A stretch of DNA of 9,597 nucleotides from Chloroflexota bacterium (lineage in GTDB: Bacteria; Chloroflexota; Limnocylindria; QHBO01): the NCBI GenBank assembly GCA_024636135.1, contig JAGXHP010000121.1, forward strand, positions 1 to 9,597, read 5' to 3'. Below are positions 1-6,544 of the stretch, piece by piece. A program made the position numbers and the translations under genes. How positions within the stretch are numbered: the first letter of the stretch is position 1; every line of letters begins with the position of its first letter. Under the pieces are notes generated by a model. It saw only the letters and a list, made by a program, of their open reading frames with translations. It ran no database searches and was not told where the DNA came from.

Positions 1-1200
1 AAGAACACGGGAGAGGGCCTACTGCTCGAACCGTGGCTTGACCAGGTAACGCTGCCTCTCAAGTCGGTTCTCACCAACGATGACCTCAGAGCGGCCGCCT
101 ATCTCGGCGCGATCGAGCAGATTCGGACAGGCACCACTTGCTCTCTGAACCACGCCGTCAACGAGAACGACGAGCAATCGATGCAGGCCATCGTCGAGCC
201 AGTGCTCGACATCGGCATTCGGCAGCTCGTGACCAAGGAGCTGCGGGACACGCCTGACCCAGTCTTCTCATCCAAGTATCCGCCACACGACTATCCCCGC
301 AGCCGGGCTGAAGAACTGAAACTCGCGGAATCCCTCGTCGATCGCTGGGACGGATCCGCGGGCATCATTCACATGGGACTGGCGATCGAAACCGGAGCGA
401 ACTGGATGCTCCACAACTCGACCTCGGACGCTGTCATCGAAGAGGGCGTGGCTCTGGCCCGGCGGCGAAACCTGAAGATCACCAACCACTGTTCGGCAGG
501 CACGCCATGGCTGTCGATCAAGGAGTTCCACGAAGCGACCGGTGGCGGCGACGTGGACTACCTCGTGCGTCTCGGCGCGCTGGTGGACAACTGGGTGCTG
601 ATCCATTGCCTGTGGTTGACCGATCGAGAGATCGGCCACATTGCACGTGCGGGCGCGAGCGTGATCTCCAACCCGGTGAGCAACGCCTACAGTTGTGATG
701 GCATCGCGCCACTGAAGCAGATGTTCGCTGCGGGCGTGAACGTCGGGCTTGGCAGCGACGGGGCGTATGTGAACTGCTCGATGGATATGGTGGAACAGAT
801 GAAGTTCGCCGCCCTGATCCAAAACGTCACTCATCTGGATCCGACCTTGATGTCGGCCGAACGAGTCATCGAGATGGCCACCATCAACGGCGCCCGCGCT
901 CTTGGGCTTGACCACCTCATCGGCTCACTCGAGGTCGGGAAGCGGGCGGACATCGTGGCCTTCGACCTCGATAAGGCACATGCGACGGTTGGGAACCGCC
1001 CAATCTCGGCCCTCGTGTTCTCCGCGCACGGGACCGACGTCGACACGGTGATGGTCAACGGCAAGGTCCTACTGCGGAACTCCAGGCTCACGGCCTTCGA
1101 CCGCGAGCGGGATGTGCTACTCGAGGCGCGTGCTCGCGCTGCTGACGCTATCCGACGGGCCGGCATCGAGCACCGCGTCGCGGACCACTGGAGGCGCTAG
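1..1200 (+). CDS. Amidohydrolase (chlorohydrolase/TrzN/guanine deaminase-like), 5'-truncated
   Basis: The reading frame is open from the first base, so the ATG at 181 is internal and the gene starts outside the window. The visible 399 residues are the greater part of a subtype-I amidohydrolase; roughly 60-80 N-terminal residues, including the HxH metal motif, are missing. Remaining metal and catalytic residues are in order: His163 in TNHCSAG, His202 in LIHCLW, and Asp253 in GLGSDGA (numbered from base 1). NPVSN after the second His and the C-terminal ATINGARALGL...GSLEVGKRADIVAFD block are typical of the family, whose members hydrolytically deaminate or dechlorinate purines, pyrimidines, triazines and related rings in the cytoplasm. 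It lies 45 bases upstream of a BMP-type transporter operon on the same strand, so it probably acts on the imported compound. Family assignment is firm; whether the substrate is guanine, 8-oxoguanine, a triazine or something else cannot be told. Confidence 0.92.
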   Translation, partial: KNTGEGLLLEPWLDQVTLPLKSVLTNDDLRAAAYLGAIEQIRTGTTCSLNHAVNENDEQSMQAIVEPVLDIGIRQLVTKELRDTPDPVFSSKYPPHDYPRSRAEELKLAESLVDRWDGSAGIIHMGLAIETGANWMLHNSTSDAVIEEGVALARRRNLKITNHCSAGTPWLSIKEFHEATGGGDVDYLVRLGALVDNWVLIHCLWLTDREIGHIARAGASVISNPVSNAYSCDGIAPLKQMFAAGVNVGLGSDGAYVNCSMDMVEQMKFAALIQNVTHLDPTLMSAERVIEMATINGARALGLDHLIGSLEVGKRADIVAFDLDKAHATVGNRPISALVFSAHGTDVDTVMVNGKVLLRNSRLTAFDRERDVLLEARARAADAIRRAGIEHRVADHWRR

Positions 1201-1231
1201 CCATCGCGGCGGCGGCCCAGGCAGACAAGTG

Positions 1232-1238
1232 AAGGAGG
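1232..1238 (+). promoter_or_regulatory. Strong ribosome binding site for the binding-protein gene
   Basis: AAGGAGG is a near-consensus Shine-Dalgarno sequence lying 7 bases before the TTG at 1246. It decides the start: the first ATG in frame, at 1258, would leave a 19-base spacer. It is the best ribosome binding site in the window, fitting a protein made in excess of the rest of its transporter. Confidence 0.8.
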
Positions 1239-1245
1239 AACGGCT

Positions 1246-2301
1246 TTGAGACCACGAATGGGTCACCTCGGACTACTGGTTGCCGGCGCCATGGCGCTGA
1301 GCGCATGCGGCAATGGAACCGCGACGGATGCCCCCGCCACTGACGGCAGTGCATCCGAAGCACCGGCGTCGGCACCGGCGTCGGCCGGCGATGAGCAGCT
1401 GCGAGTTGCGCTGATCCTCCCGGGGGAGACGACTGACCGTGGCTTCAACGCCACGGGGGAGATGGCAGCTGACCTCATTGAAGAGGAGTACGGCGCCGAC
1501 GTGACCTTCACGGAGAGCGTCAACCCCGCCAACCAGGCAGACGTGTACCGACAGTATGCGAACCAGGGCTACGACCTCATCATCGGGTGGGGCGGACAGT
1601 TCACCGACGGTGCCGTGGAGGTCGCCGAGGAGTTTGCCGACACGAACTTCCTCGTTGTCAGCAGTGGCGCCTCTAACGGATCGAACCTAGCGTCCTACGA
1701 CACCGCGATCGAGGACTGGCAGTTCTTGGCGGGCTATCTAATGGCGCGGCTGTCCGAGACCGGCGTGGTGGGACAAGTCAGCGGGCAGTGCTTCCCGAGC
1801 ACGGCGGCCAATCAGAACGGCACGCGGGACGGGGCTCTGTATGCGAATCCCGATATCGAGTGGCTGGCGACGTACACCGGCGACTTCGAGGATCCGACGG
1901 CTGCACAGCAGGCAGCGCAGGCAATGATCGACGAAGACGCCGATGTCCTGCACACCAACCTCAACCAGGGTGTCTTCGGAGTGGTGCAGGCGGCGCAGGA
2001 CGCCGATGGGGTTCTGGTCGTCACCGAATGGCTGGACAACAGCGATACGGCGCCGGACGTGATCGTCTCGACCCTCAACAAGTCGTATGCGCGATTTGTC
2101 CTCAACAAGGTGGAGGAGCTGGTCAACGGTGAGTGGGAAGGCGTCAATGAGCGTTTCCCGCTGCCTGATGACTGGGGCCCTGGTGTCTTTGACACCGATC
2201 TGCTGCCCGACGACATCTACGAGGAAATCCTCGAGGTCCAGGAGCAGGTCGCCAGTGGTGAGATCGAAGTCGAGCGCGATGAGACGTGCCCGGGGCAGTG
2301 A
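1246..2301 (+). CDS. BMP-family ABC transporter substrate-binding lipoprotein
   Basis: This is the extracytoplasmic solute receptor of the importer encoded downstream. It begins at TTG, chosen because of the AAGGAGG box 7 bases upstream. Residues 1-21 form a lipoprotein signal peptide: basic start (MRPRMGH), hydrophobic core, and lipobox LSAC with Cys21 as the lipidated residue. A flexible linker rich in Ala, Ser, Pro, Thr and Gly follows (about residues 22-49). The rest is a BMP/PnrA fold of family length: strand LRVALILPG, then TTDRGFN (62-68) at the usual ligand-loop position, LIIGWGGQFTDG (111-122) in place of the family's usual Gly-rich segment, and EDWQFLAGYLMA, matching the 'xAFLAGYLAA' signature. 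Characterised BMP proteins bind nucleosides (PnrA, BmpA) and some relatives bind other small molecules, so a nucleoside, nucleobase or heterocycle ligand is likely but unproven. It overlaps the ATPase gene and is followed at once by a strong hairpin. Confidence 0.92.
   Translation: MRPRMGHLGLLVAGAMALSACGNGTATDAPATDGSASEAPASAPASAGDEQLRVALILPGETTDRGFNATGEMAADLIEEEYGADVTFTESVNPANQADVYRQYANQGYDLIIGWGGQFTDGAVEVAEEFADTNFLVVSSGASNGSNLASYDTAIEDWQFLAGYLMARLSETGVVGQVSGQCFPSTAANQNGTRDGALYANPDIEWLATYTGDFEDPTAAQQAAQAMIDEDADVLHTNLNQGVFGVVQAAQDADGVLVVTEWLDNSDTAPDVIVSTLNKSYARFVLNKVEELVNGEWEGVNERFPLPDDWGPGVFDTDLLPDDIYEEILEVQEQVASGEIEVERDETCPGQ
1360..1383 (+). repeat. 12-bp direct tandem duplication in the lipoprotein linker
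   Basis: The 12-mer GCACCGGCGTCG occurs twice back to back, encoding part of the Ala/Pro/Ser-rich linker (APAS-APAS) between lipidated Cys21 and the BMP domain. It keeps the frame and lies in a segment free to vary in length, so it is most likely a slippage duplication in a disordered tether. Confidence 0.55.
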
Positions 2302-3842
2302 CCTCGGAAGAGACCCAGACGGCGAGGAGCGGCGATCCGCTCCTCGCCGTCGAGCGGCTCACCAAGACCTACCCCGGCGTCGTCGCTAACTACGAGATTG
2401 ACCTCGATCTGTTCGCCGGCGAGATTCATGCCGTGCTCGGTGAAAACGGCGCAGGCAAGACGACGCTCATGGGCGCCATCTACGGCCTCAACCGCCCGGA
2501 CAGTGGTCGCATCCGGTTTGAGGGCGTCGAGGTCGAGCTCGACAGCCCAAGGACGGCACTTGGGCTCGGGATCGGGTATGTCCAGCAGCATTTCTCGCTC
2601 ATCCCGACGCTCACCGTGGCGGAAAACCTGGTGCTCTCGCTCCGCAGTTCGGGCGAGAAGGTGGCTGTGCGGGAAGGCGAACGCCGAGTCCGCGAGCTGT
2701 CCAAACGCTATGGGTTGGACGTTCCGCCTGACGTCAGCGTCGAGAACCTCAGCGTTGGTCAGCAACAACGCGCGGAGGTGTTGAAGGCACTCGCCAAAGA
2801 TGCGCGAGTCCTCATCCTCGATGAGCCGACGTCAGTGGTCACGCCGCAGGAAGCTGCCGAACTCGCCGCCGTCTTGCAGCGGTTGGCGTCCGAAGGCGTC
2901 GGGATATTCCTCATCAGCCACAAGCTCGAGGAAGTCCTGCGCATCGCCCATCGCATCAGCGTCCTGCGGCACGGACGCCTCGTCGGGACCCTCGCGGCAT
3001 CCGAGGCGAGTCAGACCCGGCTCGCTGAGATGATGGTCGGCTCACTCGCGACCGCAGCGGACGCAGCAGCGTCACCACCATCGGCTGCCGGAGACCCCGT
3101 ACTGGTGGTTGATCACGTCTCCATCCCGGGCGATTACGGGCGCCTCGGTGTTCGTGACATCACCTTCGTCGCGCGCGCAGGAGAAGTAGTAGGGGTCGCG
3201 GGAGTCGAAGGAAGCGGCCAGGTCGAACTGATGGAGGGACTGGCGGGCGTGCGCCCGATCGCATCCGGTACCGCCAGTCTCGCCGGCGAGCTGCTCAATG
3301 GCCTTCCTGCACGGGAGCGACAACGGCGGGGGGTTGCCCACGTTCCCGCTGACCGGCTCGGCACCGGCTTCGTTGGGACCCTCTCCATCGCGGAGAACCT
3401 CATCTTGCCGCTGGCCGATGACGACCGATTCAGTCGGTACGGAGTGATGCGTCGCCAGGCGGTAACGGAACATGCTCGTTCGCTGATTGCCGAGTACGAC
3501 ATTCGGGTCGCGGGTCCTGATGTCTTGGCCGGCACGCTCTCGGGCGGGAATCAGCAGCGCCTGGTGCTTGCTCGAGAGCTGTCGCGATCGCCCGTGGTGG
3601 TGCTGGCATCCTTTGCCACGCGGGGCCTCGACTTCGCATCGACCGAGGCGGTTCATCGTCGCATTCTCGAGATGCGTGATGCAGGGGCTTGCGTCTTGTA
3701 CGCATCGGTCGAACTCGATGAGCTGCTCACGCTGACTGACCGAATCATCGTGCTCCATCACGGGACACTCGCCGGCGAGCTACCGACGGTTGAAGCGACG
3801 AGTGAGCAGCTTGGCTTGCTGATGGGCGGGAGCGCGGCATGA
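2298..3842 (+). CDS. BMP-type ABC importer ATP-binding protein, two nucleotide-binding domains
   Basis: This fused double ATPase of the YufO/RbsA type powers the importer. I chose the GTG at 2298 (514 aa), which overlaps the preceding stop as GTGA; another GTG at 2286 would add four residues. Domain 1 is complete: Walker A GENGAGKT (48-55), Q-loop near YVQQHFSLIP, signature LSVGQ (151-155), Walker B LILDEPT (172-178) and switch His208 in LISHKLEE. Domain 2 is degenerate at the ATP site: GVEGSGQ (302-308) lacks the Walker A lysine, the Walker B region reads VVVLASFATRGLD (433-445) without the Asp-Glu pair, and ASVELDE lacks the switch His. Its signature LSGGNQQR (414-421) is intact. Such asymmetry is usual in this family: domain 1 supplies Walker A and B, and signature 2 completes a composite site. 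A perfect hairpin covers codons 7-18. The stop overlaps the next gene by 4 bases. Confidence 0.94.
   Translation: MTSEETQTARSGDPLLAVERLTKTYPGVVANYEIDLDLFAGEIHAVLGENGAGKTTLMGAIYGLNRPDSGRIRFEGVEVELDSPRTALGLGIGYVQQHFSLIPTLTVAENLVLSLRSSGEKVAVREGERRVRELSKRYGLDVPPDVSVENLSVGQQQRAEVLKALAKDARVLILDEPTSVVTPQEAAELAAVLQRLASEGVGIFLISHKLEEVLRIAHRISVLRHGRLVGTLAASEASQTRLAEMMVGSLATAADAAASPPSAAGDPVLVVDHVSIPGDYGRLGVRDITFVARAGEVVGVAGVEGSGQVELMEGLAGVRPIASGTASLAGELLNGLPARERQRRGVAHVPADRLGTGFVGTLSIAENLILPLADDDRFSRYGVMRRQAVTEHARSLIAEYDIRVAGPDVLAGTLSGGNQQRLVLARELSRSPVVVLASFATRGLDFASTEAVHRRILEMRDAGACVLYASVELDELLTLTDRIIVLHHGTLAGELPTVEATSEQLGLLMGGSAA
2318..2351 (+). promoter_or_regulatory. Perfect 15-bp inverted repeat (mRNA hairpin) at the start of the ATPase gene
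   Basis: The left arm GACGGCGAGGAGCGG (2318-2332) and right arm CCGCTCCTCGCCGTC (2337-2351) are exact reverse complements around the 4-base loop CGAT. The hairpin begins 16 bases after the binding-protein stop codon and 17 bases after the ATPase GTG codon. No T-run follows, so it does not look like an intrinsic terminator. In other ABC operons, hairpins just after the binding-protein gene (such as the REP elements of malE-malF) protect its mRNA from 3' exonucleases and raise its level over the membrane parts. That role is inferred here; the inverted repeat is directly visible. Confidence 0.7.
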
Positions 3843-4969
3843 GGATACTTCGCATCGTCCAGGCGCGTAGTTTGGCCGGCGCGGTGCTCGTGCCGGTTGC
3901 CGCCGTCGTGCTCGCGCTCGCCTCGGTCGCCGTGCTCCTGATGCTGATCGGGGCCGACCCGGCGGAGGCCTTCGGAAGCATGTTCCAAGCATCCCTCGGT
4001 GACCCGCATGCGCTGAGCACGACGGTCACCAAGGCCGTCCCTCGGCTCGTCGCGGCGCTCGGTATCGCCGTCGCGATCCGCGCTGGCCTCTGGAACATCG
4101 GCGCTGAGGGCCAGATCTACATGGGCGGAGTCGCGGCCACGGCGGTCGTCCTGTTCGCGCCGGAGTTGCCCTTCCCTCTGATCCCGCTGTTGGCGATTGC
4201 GGCGGCCATCATTGCCGGTGCCGCCTGGGGTGCCATTCCTGGTGCGCTGCGGGCCTGGCGGGGGGTCAACGAGGTGATCACCTCGCTGATGCTGGTCTAC
4301 GTCGCGGTGCAGATCTCCCGCTACATGCTTGAGGTACCGTGGGCCATACCGGGAGCCACCTTCCCCTCAACCGAACCGTTCGGCAGTTACGCGCGGCTCC
4401 CGATCCTTGTGCCGGCCACCTTGTTGAATCTCGGCGCCGTCCTGGCCGTCATCGCCGCGATTGCCGCGTGGTACCTCGTCGACCGGACTCGCTTTGGCCT
4501 GAACCTCCGTGCAGTGGGTGGCAACCCACGCGCATCCGGATTCCTCGGAATCCGAGTCAAGTGGATGATCTTCGCGGTGATGGCCATCAGCGGAGCGTTC
4601 GCCGGGCTGGCAGGCAGCATCGAGGTGCTTGGCGTTCGCGGACGGCTGATCGAAGGCTTTTCACAGGCGTATGGCTTCGAGGCGATCGCCGTGGCCCTTC
4701 TTGGCCGGCTGCACCCCGCGGGCATCGTGGGTGCCGCACTGCTGTTCGGAGCGCTTGACGCTGGAGGGGCCGGACTCCAGACCGCTGCCCGCGGGGTCAG
4801 CTCCTCGATCGTCCAGATCGCGGCCGGCCTCAGTGTCGGGTATGTCCTCGTTGGCTTGGGCATCCAAGAGAAGTTCCGAGAACGCCGCAGGGCGTCAGAA
4901 GCCCTGGCAGATACCGAACGGACCCACGGTGTCGAGGCCGCCGGCGGTAGTTCGGAGGCATCACGCTGA
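3839..4969 (+). CDS. BMP-type ABC importer permease (YufP-like, BPD_transp_2 family)
   Basis: This is an inner-membrane permease of the RbsC/LivH superfamily, 376 residues. The ATG overlaps the ATPase stop as ATGA, and GGGAG (3828-3832) sits 6 bases upstream. A short basic N-terminus is followed by a long hydrophobic helix (about residues 12-38) and a soluble stretch (about 40-63). Six to eight further hydrophobic segments follow, for example around 97-140, 145-165, 195-218, 240-262 and 320-342. The signature WNIGAEGQ (85-92) is characteristic of the first BMP-type permease. A cytoplasmic loop near 215-238 (DRTRFGLNLRAVGGNPRASG, then FLGI) corresponds to the ATPase-contacting loop of this superfamily. 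The polar C-terminal tail (about 345-376) is charged and rich in Glu, Arg, Ala and Ser. It should form a heterodimer with the next permease and import the ligand delivered by the lipoprotein. Confidence 0.93.
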   Translation: MRILRIVQARSLAGAVLVPVAAVVLALASVAVLLMLIGADPAEAFGSMFQASLGDPHALSTTVTKAVPRLVAALGIAVAIRAGLWNIGAEGQIYMGGVAATAVVLFAPELPFPLIPLLAIAAAIIAGAAWGAIPGALRAWRGVNEVITSLMLVYVAVQISRYMLEVPWAIPGATFPSTEPFGSYARLPILVPATLLNLGAVLAVIAAIAAWYLVDRTRFGLNLRAVGGNPRASGFLGIRVKWMIFAVMAISGAFAGLAGSIEVLGVRGRLIEGFSQAYGFEAIAVALLGRLHPAGIVGAALLFGALDAGGAGLQTAARGVSSSIVQIAAGLSVGYVLVGLGIQEKFRERRRASEALADTERTHGVEAAGGSSEASR

Positions 4970-5886
4970 TGGATCAGGATTTTCTGGCACTGCTGCTGGT
5001 CGCGGCGGTGACCCTGGCTGGGCCGTTGCTCATCGCGGCACTCGGTGAACTGATTTCCGAAACGGCTGGCGTCATCAACATCCAGCTCGAGGGGATGATG
5101 CTTGCGGGCGCGTTCAGTGGGGTTGCCGGGGCGCTCTTGACACAGAACATCGCCTTGGCCTTCCTGGCGGCGATCGGCGGCGGATTGGCCGTCGCGGCGT
5201 TGCACGGGATCGCGTGCTTCTGGTTCCGAGCGAATCAGATCGTGAGCGGTATCACGCTGAACATCCTCGTGCTGGGAACCACGACGTTCCTACTCGTTTC
5301 GGCGATGGGCGCGGATGTGACTCAGAGCGTCGTTAGGGTGGAACGGATCGCCATTCCGGTACTGGCTGATATTCCGGTGATCGGTCAGGCGCTGTTCAAC
5401 CAGAACATCGTGGTGTACCTGGCCATGCTCGGCGTGCCGTTGACATGGTGGATGCTCGACCGGACACCGTTTGGACTGGCGCTCCGTGCCGCGGGCGAGC
5501 GGCCGGAGGCGGCGGAGTCCCTCGGTATCGATGTTCATCGAGTCCGGTGGGCCGCGCTTGCCATCTGCGGCGCACTCGCGGGCATTGGGGGTGGGCTGCT
5601 CACGCTGGGAGGACTCGGATTCTTCACCCCGGGTGTAACGGCTGGCCGCGGATTCATCGCCCTGGCAGCAGTCGTCTTCGGTCGTTGGCGGCCATTCGGG
5701 GCGCTGGCAGCTGTCCTGTTGTTCAGCGTCGTGGACGCGTTCCAGATCCGCGCCCAGACGCTCGGATTCCCGGTTCCGTACCAGCTCCTGGTGGCCTTGC
5801 CATACCTCGTGACCATCATCGCTCTTGCTGGCCTCGTCACGCGCATGCGGCCGCCATCTGCACTGGGAGTGAACTATGAGCGCTGA
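4969..5886 (+). CDS. BMP-type ABC importer permease (YufQ-like, BPD_transp_2 family)
   Basis: This is the second, shorter permease, 305 residues and of normal length for the YufQ branch. Its ATG shares one base with the previous stop (TGATG), and GGAGG at 4954-4958 lies 10 bases upstream. The first helix begins at about residue 5. The motif NIQLEGMMLAGAF (37-49) is the diagnostic sequence of this half, paralogous to NIGAEGQ in its partner. Multiple hydrophobic segments follow (roughly 49-70, 72-88, 93-110, 141-160, 189-215, 218-245 and 275-295). The loop DRTPFGLALRAAGERPEAAE (164-183) plus SLGI resembles the ATPase-contacting loop of the other permease. The gene's last 11 bases overlap the start of the cysteine hydrolase gene, tying transporter and enzymes into one transcript. 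Confidence 0.93.
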   Translation: MDQDFLALLLVAAVTLAGPLLIAALGELISETAGVINIQLEGMMLAGAFSGVAGALLTQNIALAFLAAIGGGLAVAALHGIACFWFRANQIVSGITLNILVLGTTTFLLVSAMGADVTQSVVRVERIAIPVLADIPVIGQALFNQNIVVYLAMLGVPLTWWMLDRTPFGLALRAAGERPEAAESLGIDVHRVRWAALAICGALAGIGGGLLTLGGLGFFTPGVTAGRGFIALAAVVFGRWRPFGALAAVLLFSVVDAFQIRAQTLGFPVPYQLLVALPYLVTIIALAGLVTRMRPPSALGVNYER

Positions 5887-6544
5887 CAGCCGATCGATCG
5901 AAGGCGCCGACAGCTTCGCCAAACTGGCCGGAAAGCCGGCCGTCGTGACGATCGACCTGCACCGGGGGCACCTCGACCCAAGCGTGGCGACCCTTCCGCT
6001 TCCCGGAGAGGAGGCACGCGCACTGATGGCGCGCGTTCTTCCGATTCTCGAGCGCGCCAGGAGAATCGGTCTTCCCGTCGTTCACGTCACGACGCTGTAC
6101 CAGGATCGCGAGGAGATCTTGGCAAATCCGTACTGGCGCTACCAGTCCGGAAAGGGCGGCGTCAGGTCACGCATCGCCGACCATCAAGCACCGGGCTCTC
6201 ACCTGGAGTTGATGCCGGGCGTCGCCCTAGCGGGTGACGTGGTGGTCAACACCAAGCGCCGCTACGACAGCTTTGTTGCGACCGACCTCGACTTCGTGTT
6301 GCGCTCGCGCGGCTGCAACGCGCTCCTGCTGATGGGCGTCAACACCAACTCGTGCGTCCTGGCCACCGCCATCTCCGCCTCTGTTCGCGACTACGCGGTC
6401 TACGTGCTGACCGACGGCGTCGACACCATGATGGGGCCGAAATACCACGATGCGGCCCTGGACATCATTGCCGGTTCGTTCGGATGGGTGGTGAACGCCG
6501 ACACCATGCTTGGTACGCTCGAACGGCAGCAGGACGGCACATGA
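5876..6544 (+). CDS. Isochorismatase-superfamily cysteine hydrolase
   Basis: This 222-residue protein has the complete Asp-Lys-Cys triad of the cysteine hydrolase family: Asp27 in VVTIDLH, Lys127 in VVNTKRRYDSF, and nucleophile Cys160 in GVNTNSCVLATA, the typical 'G.NT..CV..T' elbow that includes the cis-peptide region. Family members are cytoplasmic enzymes that hydrolyse amide or carbamoyl bonds, such as N-carbamoylsarcosine amidase, ureidoacrylate hydrolase RutB, biuret hydrolase and nicotinamidase; a minority act on isochorismate. The nitrogen-hydrolase neighbours make an amidase more likely than an isochorismatase here. The ATG at 5876 has GGGAG 6 bases upstream (5865-5869) and overlaps the permease gene by 11 bases; the stop overlaps the M20 gene as ATGA. 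The substrate is not readable from sequence; a carbamoyl or ureido product of an upstream deaminase or ring-opening step is my inference. Confidence 0.92.
   Translation: MSADSRSIEGADSFAKLAGKPAVVTIDLHRGHLDPSVATLPLPGEEARALMARVLPILERARRIGLPVVHVTTLYQDREEILANPYWRYQSGKGGVRSRIADHQAPGSHLELMPGVALAGDVVVNTKRRYDSFVATDLDFVLRSRGCNALLLMGVNTNSCVLATAISASVRDYAVYVLTDGVDTMMGPKYHDAALDIIAGSFGWVVNADTMLGTLERQQDGT

Noticed and set aside
612..639. A possible hairpin in the first amidohydrolase: CCGATC/GATCGG around a GAGA loop, extended by GTGG/CCAC with a bulge.
   Set aside because: It falls on the conserved HCLWLTDREIG coding segment, the perfect stem is only 6 bp, and nothing nearby suggests a regulatory role.
181..1200. 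ATG at 181 as the true start of the first amidohydrolase.
   Set aside because: The same frame is open back to base 1 and encodes family-typical sequence (RTGTTCSLNHAV) before it, so the gene is cut by the window edge.
1201..1245. A promoter or terminator between the first amidohydrolase and the lipoprotein gene.
   Set aside because: The 45 bases hold a Shine-Dalgarno sequence but no convincing -10/-35 pair, stem or T-tract.
3072..3761. A 229-residue antisense open frame within the ATPase gene.
   Set aside because: It resembles no family and sits opposite conserved ATPase motifs; long antisense frames are expected in GC-rich coding DNA.
4514..4554. Two adjacent small inverted repeats (6 and 7 bp arms) in the first permease gene.
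   Set aside because: They lie in the conserved ATPase-contacting loop and are short enough to arise by chance in GC-rich sequence.
4387..5205. A 272-residue antisense open frame across the two permease genes.
   Set aside because: Its composition is dominated by Arg, Pro, Ala and Ser, it has no recognisable motif, and it is antisense to clear permeases.
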